Shown: positions 1 to 7,618 of the stretch, one piece after another
How positions within the stretch are numbered: the stretch's first letter is position 1
Layout: each line of letters opens with the position of its first letter
NCBI GenBank assembly: GCA_910584245.1
Contig: CAJTZF010000004.1
Coordinates: 1-64,000 of the forward strand
DNA from: an uncultured Eubacterium sp.
GTDB taxonomy: Bacteria; Bacillota; Clostridia; Lachnospirales; Lachnospiraceae
DNA: 64,000 nt
Direction of reading: 5' to 3'
Translations under genes and position numbers: made by a program
The notes under the pieces: generated by a model
Seen by the model: only the letters and a program-made list of their open reading frames with translations
Databases searched by the model: none
What the model was told of the DNA's origin: nothing

Positions 1-1
1 G

Positions 2-193
2 GATACGCCTTTGAAAGATGAAATATTCACTTTGGATGAGGTTATAGAACTGAAAGACTATTATAGAATCAAGAAGATTATCGTTACACATATTGATGAG
101 ATATGGGGAAAATCATATGGTTATTACAAGGAACTTGAAAAAGAACTTCATAATATTTTATTCGCTTATGATGGCATGGAAATCATGGTTTGA
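2..193 (+). CDS. MBL-fold metallo-hydrolase, C-terminal end (partial)
   Basis: This is the 3' end of a gene that enters from outside the window; the frame is open from base 2 and stops at 191-193. The visible 60 or so residues contain IIVTHIDEIWGKSY, then a Tyr/Glu-rich helix and a final FAYDGMEI strand. This matches the C-terminal end of MBL-fold metallo-hydrolases, where a Thr-His pair closes the metal site and the last strand carries an Asp-Gly. The catalytic HxHxDH motif would lie upstream and cannot be seen, so the family call rests on the tail alone. A TTG at 11 could in principle start a 60-residue peptide, but no ribosome binding site precedes it. Confidence 0.5.
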   Translation, partial: DTPLKDEIFTLDEVIELKDYYRIKKIIVTHIDEIWGKSYGYYKELEKELHNILFAYDGMEIMV

Positions 194-226
194 AAAATTA
201 AAATTTATAAAATGGAGGAATGAAGG

Positions 227-754
227 ATGGTATGTGAAGAAATACGGCTTGTAACGCCAACTTTGGGGTTAAAGAATGAGGCGCTTGAATACCGGCAGGA
301 GCATTTTGATTTTGGGGAACAGGTAATCAATGGGAGTGAATTATTTGATAAGATCACTTCTTATGAGGAATGGCTTGAGAAAGTCATTGCCAATGCAAGT
401 ACGAAGACGGTTGACCCTAATTGGGTTTTAACAGATACATTTTTTGCAGTTAGGGTGCCGGATCATAAAATTGTTGGCATTGTTGATTTGAGGTATCAAT
501 TAAATGATTTCCTAAAAGATTTTGGTAATTGTGGATATAGCGTAAGACCGTCAGAAAGAAGAAAAGGGTATGCTACTGAAATATTAAGACAAATATGTTT
601 GGTTGCGAGAAAACACGGTCTGAAACAGTTGCAATTATCCGTTGAAAAGGACAATGCTGCTTCAATAAAAACAATTGAGAAAAACGGTGGAAATTATAGT
701 AGGAGCTTTACGTTTGAAAATGAGGAAGCGTATGTATATGTAATAAATCTTTAA
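227..754 (+). CDS. GNAT-family N-acetyltransferase
   Basis: A 175-residue GNAT acetyltransferase expected to move an acetyl group from acetyl-CoA to an amine; the substrate is unknown. The central strand FFAVRVPDHKIVGIVDLRY is followed by the acetyl-CoA-binding motif A, YSVRPSERRKGYATEIL (about residues 105-121), containing R-R-K-G-Y-A. The later SVEKDNAASIKTIEKNGG segment is the typical motif B in which an Asn-x-x-S helix packs near CoA. GGAGG at 214-218 lies 8 nt before the ATG, which fixes the start. It resembles the COG3981-type acetyltransferases common in Firmicutes. It stands alone between a metallo-hydrolase and a convergent gene, so the context gives no substrate. Confidence 0.85.
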   Translation: MVCEEIRLVTPTLGLKNEALEYRQEHFDFGEQVINGSELFDKITSYEEWLEKVIANASTKTVDPNWVLTDTFFAVRVPDHKIVGIVDLRYQLNDFLKDFGNCGYSVRPSERRKGYATEILRQICLVARKHGLKQLQLSVEKDNAASIKTIEKNGGNYSRSFTFENEEAYVYVINL

Positions 755-763
755 GGGGGGCAG

Positions 764-787
764 ATACGATTTACACCAGAATCGTAT
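764..787. repeat. short inverted repeat after the acetyltransferase gene
   Basis: ATACGATT at 764-771 pairs perfectly with AATCGTAT at 780-787 across an 8-nt loop, 9 nt after the acetyltransferase stop. It is A/T-rich and lacks a T-tract, so it may only add structure in front of the stronger hairpin that follows. Confidence 0.4.
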
Positions 788-793
788 TAATGA

Positions 794-827
794 AAAGAGG
801 CTGCCTTATTTCCCGGCAGCCCCTTTG
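794..827. terminator. bidirectional terminator between convergent genes
   Basis: GGCTGCC at 799-805 pairs with GGCAGCC at 815-821 and is flanked by AAAG on the left and CTTT on the right, which extend the stem with one mismatch. The hairpin sits between the plus-strand acetyltransferase gene and the minus-strand zinc-ribbon gene ending at 862. Read on the minus strand it is followed by a short T-run, so it most likely ends the minus-strand transcript and may serve both. Confidence 0.65.
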
Positions 828-861
828 CAATCATGCCAGTCTATTTGTAACAAATGGAACG

Positions 862-1302
862 CTATTCCAGATCCAAAAATCGCATCTTTTCTGGTGCGTT
901 TTTCGGTGTGTCCCCAATAAATGCACCCTGTATATTTTTAGTATGTACACAGGTTGCACAGTAATTTCCAAACCGAATCGCGGTTCCACAGCTTTTGCAG
1001 TGTATAAAGGTGGCGGAATTTTCCGGGATCTCTACCTTGCCCAGCCGCAGAAATTCTCCGATACGGGAACGGCGAACCCCTGTATTGGCGGCAAGGTCAA
1101 TGGCGTTTGTCGGCCCGTGTTTATCCAGATATCTTTTTATTTTACCAAAATCGTTTAATTCCTCAGCTCCACATTTTTCACAAACATATAACCCACTGTG
1201 TTTATATTTCATCAAAATATCACAATTCGGACATACAAAATTAGCGTCATCGGAGTAAAGCGAAGCCTGTAGTGTTAATTTCCTCGTTTGCTTTTTGTCC
1301 AT
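862..1302 (-). CDS. double zinc-ribbon protein with central helical domain, YvyF-like
   Basis: A 146-residue protein of unknown function. An N-terminal zinc ribbon (CPNC then CEKC) is followed by a helical segment, IKRYLDKHGPTNAIDLAANTG, that reads like a helix-turn-helix, and then a second zinc ribbon (CKSC then CATC). This ribbon-helix-ribbon order is what I know from the YvyF/TIGR03826 family of flagellar-operon proteins, but no flagellar gene is next to it here, so a DNA- or RNA-binding role is inference only. The frame is open further upstream to 1350. I chose ATG 1302 because GGAGG lies 6 nt before it on the minus strand, while the upstream Met codons have no such site. Confidence 0.7.
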   Translation of the reverse strand: MDKKQTRKLTLQASLYSDDANFVCPNCDILMKYKHSGLYVCEKCGAEELNDFGKIKRYLDKHGPTNAIDLAANTGVRRSRIGEFLRLGKVEIPENSATFIHCKSCGTAIRFGNYCATCVHTKNIQGAFIGDTPKNAPEKMRFLDLE

Positions 1303-1451
1303 GATAACCTCCATTCTTGCCGGGGGAATTGCGCCTCCCCCGCATCTCATTGAACTTCTTTTCTTATTTTACTAAAATTAGAGCGAAATTGCAACTAAAT
1401 CTAAATTATTTGTAAAGCATTTTGCCCGCGCAATGCTGAAATATTTGAAAT

Positions 1452-1970
1452 TTATCCATTTAGCAATGTTTTGACAGCGGCGGAATATAGTTCCCCGCTG
1501 CAGTTTCTCCAGTTATTGCACAGTTTGACGGCGTCGTCCTCGGTCGGGACCGAGAGCTTTAGCTCAAATAGCATTTCATTATTTTCCGAGAGAGAGCAGC
1601 AGGCGATATAATCCCCGTTTTCGCGGCGCCGGTAGTCACTTTTGACAGCGGTCCGGTCTAGGATTTGGTAATGGTTATCCACCAGGTATTGGTCAATTTC
1701 TTCCCGTATTTCGTGAGATAAATTGGTATAAAATAGTTCCAGGGTTTCCCGTCCGGTGTCTGTGATGGTGTAGTACGAAGTGTTGTATGTCTGTGAGCAT
1801 GAAATGAGCTCGGCGTCCAGTAGTGCCGCAAACGCGTTCTGCACATTGAAATAGTTCGTATATCCGCGGTCTGTAATATAGTCTGCTATGAGGCCCAGGG
1901 TAAGGGGCGAGCGGATGCGGTCCAGTGTATACAAGATAATGAGTTTGTAAATGGTTATGGCTTCTTTCAT
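1452..1970 (-). CDS. DUF4364 family protein (winged-helix-like)
   Basis: A 172-residue protein of the DUF4364 type, common in Clostridia and without known function. The N-terminal half (ITIYKLIILYTLDRIRSPLT, then LIADYITDRGYTNYFNVQNA) has the helix spacing of a PadR-like winged helix, followed by a two-strand wing with YYTITDTGRETLE. The C-terminal half is a mixed alpha/beta domain. The start is ATG 1970, with AAAGGAG upstream. Its ATG overlaps the TGA of the radical SAM gene (ATGA), so the two are translationally coupled in the malic enzyme operon. A DNA-binding role is inferred from the fold, not shown. Confidence 0.75.
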   Translation of the reverse strand: MKEAITIYKLIILYTLDRIRSPLTLGLIADYITDRGYTNYFNVQNAFAALLDAELISCSQTYNTSYYTITDTGRETLELFYTNLSHEIREEIDQYLVDNHYQILDRTAVKSDYRRRENGDYIACCSLSENNEMLFELKLSVPTEDDAVKLCNNWRNCSGELYSAAVKTLLNG

Positions 1971-2896
1971 ATAGATCGGCTCCTTTCTTTTCCCTGCCAT
2001 ATGTTTTGAATTTTCATCTGTCTGTGAATTTCATTCAAAACCTCCCGTTTGCGGCTGCTCCATTCGGGGGCAAGGAGAAGTTTTTTCGGACCATCGCCTG
2101 TGAGACGGTGGATTACCATCTCGGCAGGTAAAATAGAAAGAGCGGAGATTACCGCCTGAATATAAGCATTCCTGGTCATCGGTTCATAATTTCCGTTTCG
2201 GTATAGAGTGGCCAAATCAGTCGATTCCAATACGTGCAGAAGTTGTATTTTGATTCCGCCGGATCCGGAATTTCCAACATGGGATACCGTTTCCAGAAAC
2301 TCGCCGGAAGTTTCGCCGGGCAGCCCTGCGATGACGTGGGTCACGACCTCGATTCCCCGTGAGCAGAGCTGTTCTACAGTTGTATCATATACGGGTAACG
2401 TATAACCCCGCCGGATAAAGGTGGCTGTCTTTTCATGTATTGTCTGAAGTCCCAGCTCGACGATTACAGGTTTGATTTCATTGCACTCGGCTAACAGTGA
2501 CAGCACATCGCCAGGAAGACAGTCGGGTCTTGTCGCGATGGAGAGCATGACGACCTTTGGGTGGCGGATAGCTTCTAAGTACATAGGGCGCAGGACTTCG
2601 ACGGGAGCGTATGTGTTTGTGAATGACTGGAAATATGCGATAAATTTATTTCCTACCTGCTTGCGGGACGATATACCTTCGATCCCCCGGTCAATCTGCC
2701 TGGACACAGAGCCTGACAGGGGAGAAGCAAAATCGCCGGAGCCATTTCCGCTGCAAAAGAGGCAGCCGCCGATGCCGATTGTTCCATCGCGGTTGGGGCA
2801 GGTCATGCCGCTTGCGAGCGACACTTTGTACACCTTTTCCCCAAATCGCCGTTTCATTTCAAAGTCAAACGAATGATACGGCTTTTCACCCCACAT
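1967..2896 (-). CDS. TIGR01212/YhcC family radical SAM protein
   Basis: A 309-residue radical SAM protein close in layout to E. coli YhcC. The FeS-cluster region reads CPNRDGTIGIGGCLFC near residues 33-48, the variant cysteine spacing typical of this family rather than the classic CX3CX2C. It is followed by FQSFTNTYAPVEVL and a SIATRPDCL strand of the TIM barrel, and by ELGLQTIHEKT, where S-adenosylmethionine is held. Family members cleave SAM reductively, but the substrate is unknown. The start overlaps the end of the malic enzyme gene by 11 nt and the stop overlaps the DUF4364 start by 4 nt, so all three form one transcript. Confidence 0.88.
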   Translation of the reverse strand: MWGEKPYHSFDFEMKRRFGEKVYKVSLASGMTCPNRDGTIGIGGCLFCSGNGSGDFASPLSGSVSRQIDRGIEGISSRKQVGNKFIAYFQSFTNTYAPVEVLRPMYLEAIRHPKVVMLSIATRPDCLPGDVLSLLAECNEIKPVIVELGLQTIHEKTATFIRRGYTLPVYDTTVEQLCSRGIEVVTHVIAGLPGETSGEFLETVSHVGNSGSGGIKIQLLHVLESTDLATLYRNGNYEPMTRNAYIQAVISALSILPAEMVIHRLTGDGPKKLLLAPEWSSRKREVLNEIHRQMKIQNIWQGKERSRSI

Positions 2897-4049
2897 TTTG
2901 TGAAAGCTCCTTTTGGATGGCGGCGCTGACGGTTTCCGCTACCCGTGGGTCGAACGCTTCGGGCAGGATGTTGTCCTCATTCAGCTCCTCTTCCGGAACG
3001 AGGGAGGCGATGGCAAGCGCGGCTGACAATTTCATTTCTTCTGTGATCTGGGAGGCCCGTCCCTCCAGCGCCCCTTTAAAAATACCAGGGAATGCCACGA
3101 CGTTGTTTACCTGGTTTGGGAAGTCAGAACGTCCGGTCCCCACAACTTTGGCGCCAGCCTTTTTGGCGGCGTCCGGCATAATTTCGGGCACGGGATTTGC
3201 CATAGCAAACAGAATCGGATCCGTATTCATGGAAGAGACCATTTGCGGCGTCACGATGCCCGGGGCGGAAACGCCGATGAAAATGTCGGCCCCGGCCATA
3301 GCATCTGCGAGAGTGCCCGTCTTGCCTTCGAGATTGGTGAGTTCCATCATCTCTTTCTGCATCCAGTTCAGGTCGGGTGTGTTTTTGTGCAAAATTCCGG
3401 TTTTGTCACAGAGAACGATGTGTGGGAAGCCGTACCGGAGCAGGAGCCTGCCGATGGCGATTCCGGCGGAGCCGGCCCCATTTATGACGATGCGGCACGC
3501 TTCTTTTTTCTTTCCGGTCACTTTCAGGGCATTGATGATTCCGGCGAGGACGACGATGGCCGTCCCGTGCTGGTCATCGTGGAATACAGGGATGTCGAGC
3601 AGCTCTTTTAACCGGGTTTCGATTTCAAAACACCTTGGGGCAGAAATATCTTCCAAGTTAATGCCGCCGAAAGCAGGTGCGATGTTGACGACGGTGCGTA
3701 TAATTTCTTCCGTATCCTGCGTATCCAGACAGATGGGGAAGGCATTTACGCCGCCAAATTCCTTGAATAGGACAGCTTTTCCCTCCATGACAGGCATGGC
3801 GGCCTCCGCTCCGATATTTCCGAGACCGAGAACGGCGCTGCCATCGGAAATGACGGCGATGGTATTTGATTTAATCGTATATTGATAGGCTTCTTCTTTA
3901 TTTTGTGCAATTGCCTTGCACGGCTCAGCGACACCAGGTGTGTAGGCGATTGCGAGGTCTTCTCTTGATTTTACCTGGCATTTCGGCGTGGTATCCAGTT
4001 TTCCATTCCATTGTTTATGTAAGGCGAGCGCCTGTTCTGTGTTTGTCAT
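2886..4049 (-). CDS. NAD(P)-dependent malic enzyme
   Basis: A 387-residue short-form bacterial malic enzyme that oxidatively decarboxylates malate to pyruvate and CO2 while reducing NAD(P)+. The N-terminal half carries the catalytic Tyr in AYTPGVAEPC and the Lys in the KAVLFKEFGG segment. The metal-binding region is FHDDQHGTAIV. The Rossmann nucleotide site is GAGSAGIAIG, and FAMANPVPEI closes the active site. The cofactor preference cannot be settled from sequence. GGGAGG lies 9 nt before the ATG. It is the first gene of the minus-strand operon with the radical SAM and DUF4364 genes and would feed pyruvate metabolism; those partners do not suggest a shared pathway. Confidence 0.93.
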   Translation of the reverse strand: MTNTEQALALHKQWNGKLDTTPKCQVKSREDLAIAYTPGVAEPCKAIAQNKEEAYQYTIKSNTIAVISDGSAVLGLGNIGAEAAMPVMEGKAVLFKEFGGVNAFPICLDTQDTEEIIRTVVNIAPAFGGINLEDISAPRCFEIETRLKELLDIPVFHDDQHGTAIVVLAGIINALKVTGKKKEACRIVINGAGSAGIAIGRLLLRYGFPHIVLCDKTGILHKNTPDLNWMQKEMMELTNLEGKTGTLADAMAGADIFIGVSAPGIVTPQMVSSMNTDPILFAMANPVPEIMPDAAKKAGAKVVGTGRSDFPNQVNNVVAFPGIFKGALEGRASQITEEMKLSAALAIASLVPEEELNEDNILPEAFDPRVAETVSAAIQKELSQNVG

Positions 4050-4089
4050 CTTATTTTTTCCTCCCGCTTGTCACATTTATTGTGTAACT

Positions 4090-4118
4090 ATTGTAGCACT
4101 TTTATTTCCCAAAGACAA
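4090..4118 (-). promoter_or_regulatory. sigma-A promoter for the malic enzyme operon
   Basis: On the minus strand TTGTCT (4118-4113) and TACAAT (4095-4090) are separated by 17 bp, about 40 nt upstream of the malic enzyme ATG. It is arranged back to back with the promoter of the plus-strand pyrophosphorylase gene. Confidence 0.65.
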
Positions 4119-4144
4119 TAGTTAGAAAAAATCACATTTGGTAC

Positions 4145-4172
4145 TTGTGCTTTTTGGGGAAAATGGTACAAT
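4145..4172 (+). promoter_or_regulatory. sigma-A promoter for the pyrophosphorylase gene
   Basis: TTGTGC (4145-4150) and TACAAT (4167-4172) are separated by 16 bp. The predicted start of transcription lies about 25 nt before the ATG at 4206, giving a short leader. Confidence 0.6.
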
Positions 4173-4205
4173 AGATAGTATCATGGATGAAAGGATGGAA
4201 AAGAA

Positions 4206-5432
4206 ATGACACTGGAAGAGGCAAGGAAGAAGCTTTCAGAAGCCGGCCAGGAGCATCTGCTGCAATATTATGATGAGCTGGACGAGAGTGGAAAAAAGCG
4301 TCTGCTGCACCAGATTGAGGAGTTGGATTTAAGTTTATTGAAGCTGGTTGAGCACGGAGCCGGGGAGACGGAACGGGGAGAGCTTGCACCGCTCGGCGCT
4401 GTGACATTGGAGGAAATCGAAAACAGCCGCAGCCGTTTTGAAAAGAGAGGGGTCCAGGCGGTCCAGGCAGGCAAGGTAGGAGCTGTGCTTCTGGCGGGAG
4501 GACAGGGAACCAGATTTGGACTGGACAGTCCGAAGGGGATGCTCAAAATCGGGGTGGAGAAGGAGTTATATTTGTTTGAACAGCTGGTTCACAACCTGTT
4601 GGATGTCGTGGAGCAGACGGGAGCGTGGGTGCCTTTATTTATTATGACAAGCAAAATTAATCATGCAGATACGGTTTCCTTTTTTAAAGAGAAAAACTAT
4701 TTTGGATACCGGCAGGATTATGTATTTTTCTTTGTACAAAAAATGGCTCCCTCGGTCAGCTATGAAGGAAAGTTTTACTTGCGCGGAAAAGATGAGCTCG
4801 CCTCTTCCCCAAACGGAAACGGCGGATGGTTTAGCTCGCTTGCTGACGCGGGGCTTCTGGATAAGATAAAGGCGCTTGGCGTGGAATGGCTCAATGTATT
4901 TGCAGTGGACAATGTGCTGCAAAAAATTGCAGATCCGGTATTCGTCGGCGCTGTGCTGGAACAGGGATGTGTGTGCGGCGCGAAAGTGGTGGCGAAGGCG
5001 GAACCGAATGAGAGGGTCGGTGTGCTCTGTCTGGAGGATGGGAAACCGTCCATCGTCGAATATTATGAGATGACGGATGAAATGGTTCATTCGAGAGATG
5101 AAAACGGCAGGCTTCTGTACAATTTTGGTGTTATTTTAAATTATCTGTTTCGGGTTGAAACTCTTGAGAAAATTATGGATCAAAATCTGCCTACACATGT
5201 AGTGGAAAAGAAGATTCCGTATTTGGACGGGAATGGCAAATATATAAAGCCAGAGGAGCCAAACGGATACAAGTTTGAGACGCTTGTGCTGGATATGATA
5301 CACATGATGGATAATTGTCTGTCTTTTGAGGTGGAGAGAGAGAAAGAATTTGCTCCGATTAAAAATGCTACAGGAGTAGATTCTTTGGAAAGTGCCAGGG
5401 AGTTGATGAGAAAAAATGGAATTCCGTTTTAG
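4206..5432 (+). CDS. UDPGP-type UTP-sugar-1-phosphate uridylyltransferase
   Basis: A 408-residue enzyme of the eukaryotic-type UDPGP/UAP family, distinct from the GalU/RfbA type of most bacteria. It is expected to join UTP to glucose-1-phosphate or N-acetylglucosamine-1-phosphate, making UDP-sugar and pyrophosphate. The signature loop LLAGGQGTRFGLDSPKG is at about residues 97-113. PLFIMTSKINHADT and the FFFVQKMAP segment follow, as in UDP-N-acetylglucosamine pyrophosphorylases, and the metal-binding Asp is in NVFAVDNVL. The last third (KIPYLDGNGKY, NGYKFETLVLDM) also matches UAP. Which sugar is used cannot be told from sequence. It has its own promoter and is followed closely by rho. Confidence 0.85.
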   Translation: MTLEEARKKLSEAGQEHLLQYYDELDESGKKRLLHQIEELDLSLLKLVEHGAGETERGELAPLGAVTLEEIENSRSRFEKRGVQAVQAGKVGAVLLAGGQGTRFGLDSPKGMLKIGVEKELYLFEQLVHNLLDVVEQTGAWVPLFIMTSKINHADTVSFFKEKNYFGYRQDYVFFFVQKMAPSVSYEGKFYLRGKDELASSPNGNGGWFSSLADAGLLDKIKALGVEWLNVFAVDNVLQKIADPVFVGAVLEQGCVCGAKVVAKAEPNERVGVLCLEDGKPSIVEYYEMTDEMVHSRDENGRLLYNFGVILNYLFRVETLEKIMDQNLPTHVVEKKIPYLDGNGKYIKPEEPNGYKFETLVLDMIHMMDNCLSFEVEREKEFAPIKNATGVDSLESARELMRKNGIPF

Positions 5433-5468
5433 ATTCGGATTATATGATCAAGTAGAAAGGAAATGAGA

Positions 5469-7100
5469 ATGAACTTACAGAAACTATCGTTAAAAGAGCT
5501 TAGGGAGATGGCAAAACAAAAAGGCATGACGGGAATATCCGGATTTCGAAAGGCGGAACTTATAACAGAACTAGAAAAGCGTATGGGGGCAAATGCCCCG
5601 GCGGGAACAGACGCTGCGGTTCCAAAAAGGAAACCAGGGCCGGAGGCAAAACAGGAGAGACAGGAAAATTCGCAGCAGACAGTAAAAGCGGAGACACAGG
5701 AAAAGAAAAAGCAGACTTATACATACGTGCCGAATCACGGCGGCGGTGACAGGTCTCATTTCAGAAATTATTCAAATGGTTCCAATGTAGATTCCCACAA
5801 AAATGATAATAGACAGGAAACGAAATATGAACCCCGCCATGATACGAGGCAGGTGGTGGCGGAACAGCAGTCATACCGATCCATTGAAGATGTGGCAAAA
5901 GCCGGATTGATTACGATTGCGAGGGACAGGCAGGTCACGGATGTACATCCGACGGAGATCAAAGAGCTTGATAGCGGCATTACGAAAAAGGGGATTTTAG
6001 AGATCATGCCGGAAGGGTACGGATTTATCCGCTGTGATAATTTTCTTCCGGGTGAAAATGATGTTTATGTATCACCGGCGTTTTTGAGGAGATTTGGTCT
6101 GCGTACGGGCGACATCATAGAGGGGAACCTGCGGGTGAAAACACAGAATGAAAAATTTAGCGCCCTTCTTTATATGAAGCGAGTCAATGAATGTCCTATC
6201 ACATATCTTGCCCATAGAAATAAATTTGAGGAACTCACACCTATTTTCCCAAATGAGAGGATACATCTTGAGACGCCAAATGCAGGCGTTTCAATGAGAA
6301 TGCTTGATCTGATTGCCCCGATTGGCAAAGGGCAGCGCGGGATGATTGTGTCCCAGCCCAAGACAGGTAAGACGACGCTGCTTAAGCAGGTCGCCAGCGC
6401 GATTACAAAAAATTATCCGAAAATGCACTTGCTGATTTTGCTCATTGATGAGCGCCCGGAGGAGGTTACCGATATTAAGGAATCGATCGAGGGCGAGCGG
6501 GTGGATGTAATTTATTCTACATTTGACGAATTACCGGAAAACCATAAGAGGGTATCGGAGATGGTCATTGAGCGGGCGAAGCGGCTGGTTGAGGGGGGAG
6601 ATGATGTAATCGTTCTCCTCGATAGCATCACAAGACTTGCCAGAGCATACAATCTCACGGTTACCCCGAGCGGACGTACTCTTTCGGGCGGCCTGGACCC
6701 GGCAGCTCTCCACATGCCAAAACGGTTCTTTGGCGCGGCCAGAAATATGAGAGAGGGCGGAAGCCTGACGATCCTTGCCACAGCGCTGGTCGATACGGGG
6801 AGCAGGATGGATGACGTCGTGTTCGAGGAATTCAAGGGAACCGGCAATATGGAGCTTGTACTTGACCGGCATTTGTCGGAAAAGCGGGTATTTCCTGCGA
6901 TTGACATCCAGAAGTCCAGCACAAGGCGGGAGGATCTGCTGTTGAGCCAGAGCGAGCTGGAAGCCGTATTCCTTATGAGGAAGGCTCTCGGCGGAAGTAC
7001 CAATACGGAAAATAATTTGGAACAGATCATAAATTTGTTCCGAAGGACAAAAAACAACAAAGAATTTGTTGAAACTATAAAAAAAATCAAGCTTCATTAG
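5469..7100 (+). CDS. rho: transcription termination factor Rho
   Basis: A 543-residue Rho, the hexameric RNA-dependent ATPase helicase that ends transcription. The N-terminal Rho_N helices (LKELREMAKQKGMTGISG) are followed by a low-complexity basic and polar stretch of about 110 residues, then the cold-shock-like RNA-binding fold starting at KGILEIMPEGYGFIRCDNF. The ATPase core has Walker A QPKTGKTTLL near residue 297 and Walker B LLILLIDERPEE. It then shows LDSITRLARAYN and GGLDPAAL, the Q- and R-loop regions. An in-frame ATG at 5463 is possible, but AAAGGA is 7 nt from ATG 5469 and only 2 nt from 5463. The insert makes it longer than the 419-residue E. coli protein, as in many Clostridia and Actinobacteria. 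Confidence 0.97.
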   Translation: MNLQKLSLKELREMAKQKGMTGISGFRKAELITELEKRMGANAPAGTDAAVPKRKPGPEAKQERQENSQQTVKAETQEKKKQTYTYVPNHGGGDRSHFRNYSNGSNVDSHKNDNRQETKYEPRHDTRQVVAEQQSYRSIEDVAKAGLITIARDRQVTDVHPTEIKELDSGITKKGILEIMPEGYGFIRCDNFLPGENDVYVSPAFLRRFGLRTGDIIEGNLRVKTQNEKFSALLYMKRVNECPITYLAHRNKFEELTPIFPNERIHLETPNAGVSMRMLDLIAPIGKGQRGMIVSQPKTGKTTLLKQVASAITKNYPKMHLLILLIDERPEEVTDIKESIEGERVDVIYSTFDELPENHKRVSEMVIERAKRLVEGGDDVIVLLDSITRLARAYNLTVTPSGRTLSGGLDPAALHMPKRFFGAARNMREGGSLTILATALVDTGSRMDDVVFEEFKGTGNMELVLDRHLSEKRVFPAIDIQKSSTRREDLLLSQSELEAVFLMRKALGGSTNTENNLEQIINLFRRTKNNKEFVETIKKIKLH

Positions 7101-7107
7101 AAAGTAC

Positions 7108-7136
7108 TTGCTTTTTTAAAAAAAGCATGTTACAAT
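7108..7136 (+). promoter_or_regulatory. strong sigma-A promoter for rpmE
   Basis: TTGCTT (7108-7113) and TACAAT (7131-7136) are separated by exactly 17 bp, 58 nt before the rpmE ATG. The spacer holds an A/T palindrome (GCTTTTTTAAAAAAAGC) that could also act as a weak terminator for rho transcripts. Confidence 0.7.
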
Positions 7137-7194
7137 GAAAAAGCTGATTTTAAGAAAGTAGAAATATTTAAATGATGTAGTGAGGTGAAAATAC

Positions 7195-7395
7195 ATGAGA
7201 GAGGGAATCCACCCAGCATATTATCAGGCAAAGGTTGTTTGCAACTGTGGTAATGAATTCGTAACTGGTTCAACGAAGGAAGATATTCATGTTGAAGTAT
7301 GTTCAAAATGCCATCCATTCTACACAGGACAGCAGAAGTCCATGGCAGCTCGTGGTGCGATTGATAAGTTCAATCGTAGATATGGCTTAAAATAA
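7195..7395 (+). CDS. rpmE: 50S ribosomal protein L31, zinc-binding form
   Basis: A 66-residue ribosomal protein L31 of the large subunit. Two cysteine pairs, C16/C18 in VVCNCGN and C37/C40 in CSKCHPFYTG, mark it as the zinc-containing C+ form rather than the zinc-independent paralogue. The C-terminal FNRRYGLK is typical. Expression starts from its own promoter upstream. It heads the rpmE-yqhQ-prmC-prfA order known from many Firmicutes. Confidence 0.97.
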   Translation: MREGIHPAYYQAKVVCNCGNEFVTGSTKEDIHVEVCSKCHPFYTGQQKSMAARGAIDKFNRRYGLK

Positions 7396-7618
7396 GGGAC
7401 TGTAAATGAATAACTTGACATATGCCAGTTCCCAAGCACATGATGAACGCATAGTGGCTCCGCAGATCTCTGTATGGAATGTATTGAGAACTGCGGAGTT
7501 GTTGCATATAAACAGGTATCCGTTGGAGACAAAACTGGCTCCCATAGGTGTATCAAATAGAAAAGGGATAGATCCAGGAAAAGTAGGAAAGCCATGACGA
7601 GACGAATGGAGGTAAGCT
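7396..7618 (+). other. structured spacer between rpmE and yqhQ
   Basis: A 223-bp stretch with no convincing gene. CTCCGCAG at 7458-7465 and CTGCGGAG at 7491-7498 form a perfect 8-bp stem, and GGGACTG near 7397 can pair with CAGTTCCC near 7426. No T-tract follows, so these are not standard terminators. A 63-codon frame (7406-7597) with a weak GGGA site runs through the region but has no recognisable similarity. A leader RNA for yqhQ-prmC-prfA is possible. Confidence 0.35.

Noticed and set aside
2779..3885. 368-codon plus-strand frame opposite malic enzyme and the radical SAM gene
   Set aside because: No ribosome binding site, no recognisable family; both genes on the other strand have clear motifs.
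7406..7597. 63-codon frame between rpmE and yqhQ
   Set aside because: Only a weak GGGA site, no similarity recognised, and the sequence is dominated by inverted repeats. Reported as structured spacer instead.
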